Part shown: positions 63,530-64,000 of the stretch, piece by piece | How the letters are laid out: each line of letters opens with the position of its first letter | Numbering within the stretch: position 1 is the first letter of the stretch | From: Hoplostethus atlanticus | Lineage: Eukaryota > Chordata > Actinopteri > Trachichthyiformes > Trachichthyidae | NCBI GenBank assembly: GCA_034670405.1 | Contig: JAXDDX010000049.1 | Coordinates: 2,170,001-2,234,000 of the forward strand | Direction: 5' to 3' | DNA: 64,000 bases | The notes under the pieces: model-generated | What the model saw: the letters and a program-made list of their open reading frames with translations, nothing else | Databases searched by the model: none | What the model was told of the DNA's origin: nothing | Translations under genes and position numbers: made by a program

Positions 63530-64000
63530 AAAGGGGGCGTTTGAATCCATTGTCTATCAGCCGCTGTACGGAGCGTGTTACACGGACTATGTTGATAGCC
63601 TAAATCTGAAGCGCTCTTTCTCAAGCGGTGTAATTGGGAGCGACGGAGCTACACCGAATGGCTCACACTCGCGCGCGCTAACACACCTGACCTGCATGTT
63701 AACCGGTTAGTGCCTGTATTTCGTTTTACGTTTTGTTGACAAACAATTTCACTGAAAATCTGTCGCGCATCCCAGGATAAAACATTTCGTTAAATTAGAC
63801 TTTGGTACAAGATGTCACTAACAGCATCCATCCAATAGGAGGACTAAAAGAGTACTGTAACTTGGAGCGAGCCCGTGTTAGCGGAAGGAAAGACTTCGGA
63901 AAGGAACCATGAAATAACCGCGGATGTGATTACAGTGCTGAAGCTGCCGTATTCTTTTTGTTTTCATAATGAATGCTCCTGTGTAACTTACACGAATCCT
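63530..64000 (+). promoter_or_regulatory. CpG-island-like segment, candidate alternative arhgap24 promoter
   Basis: CpG dinucleotides are dense compared with the preceding 50 kb: 'gccgctgtacggagcgtg', 'gagcgacggagc', 'ctcgcgcgcgc', 'tgtcgcgcatcc', 'aaccgcggatg'. A CCAAT motif lies at 63832-63836 ('catccaatagg'). A CT-rich tract sits just upstream. It lies in intron 3, where shorter PH-less isoforms start in mammals, so an internal promoter is plausible. The strand and the gene are inferred. The window ends before any transcript structure can be seen. Confidence 0.4.

Larger units (their letters stand above)
36669..64000 (+). other. arhgap24: arhgap24 intron 3 (incomplete)
   Basis: This is more than 27 kb after the exon 3 donor, with no further recognised coding exon. 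It contains CA-rich tracts, an inverted LINE copy, a poly-C/CA block, a palindrome at 50.3 kb, a MITE at 53.7-54.3 kb, a dispersed repeat at 58.9-59.2 kb and a CpG-rich segment at the right edge. In mammals the corresponding intron contains promoters of the shorter PH-less isoforms. Stretches not otherwise listed (39.7-40.3, 40.4-42.6, 43.5-50.0, 52.0-53.0, 54.3-58.9 and 59.7-63.4 kb) look like ordinary non-coding DNA. Confidence 0.75.

Overview
The window is vertebrate nuclear DNA, most likely from a teleost fish. It is AT-leaning, has very low gene density, is crowded with CA, GA and CT microsatellites, and carries repeat types typical of ray-finned fish genomes. These include short transposons with terminal inverted repeats, a LINE of the kind found in many percomorph genomes, and a SINE-type tail ending in (CATTA)n. 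There is no sign of prokaryotic organisation.

The only host gene I can support is the 5' portion of arhgap24 (FilGAP family, a Rac/Cdc42 GTPase-activating protein), on the + strand. A CpG-rich, TATA-like promoter at about 8.69-8.83 kb leads to a putative non-coding exon 1 (about 8.82-9.52 kb) with three short upstream ORFs. Exon 2 (19404-19639) holds the start codon and the first half of a PH domain. Exon 3 (36581-36668) continues the PH domain and ends in phase 1. The rest of the protein (end of the PH domain, RhoGAP domain, coiled coil) is not found here and must lie beyond 64 kb. Introns 1, 2 and 3 are about 9.9 kb, 16.9 kb and more than 27 kb, in keeping with the large introns of this gene in other vertebrates. 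A second CpG-dense segment at the right edge (about 63.53-64.0 kb) and exon-like segments near 51.5 and 59.6 kb are candidate starts for PH-less short isoforms.

The rest is intergenic or intronic. Positions 1-1020 are degenerate tandem repeat DNA, ending in a 30-bp-period minisatellite with five exact copies of a PBX-MEIS type decamer. Intron 1 contains a 359-bp Tc1/mariner-type MITE and a (CTAT)n tract. Intron 2 contains a nested transposon: a 3.5-kb element with terminal inverted repeats (27850-31353), carrying a broken Myb/SANT-like ORF, is interrupted by a roughly 2-kb pogo-like element (28552-30512). That inner element has kept only a C-terminal zinc-finger piece of its protein, and it has five tandem copies of a block containing its own terminal-repeat core. 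Intron 2 also has a 52-bp exact direct repeat and a roughly 240-bp duplicated block. Intron 3 contains a LINE copy whose 5' part is inverted relative to its 3' part, a MITE at 53.7-54.3 kb, a perfect 32-bp palindrome at 50.3 kb, and another dispersed repeat at 58.9-59.2 kb.

The most unusual structure is the inner pogo-like element. Its terminal-repeat core has been amplified internally, and each tandem unit carries the same short ORF opening. In the last unit this ORF runs without a stop into the zinc-finger remnant.
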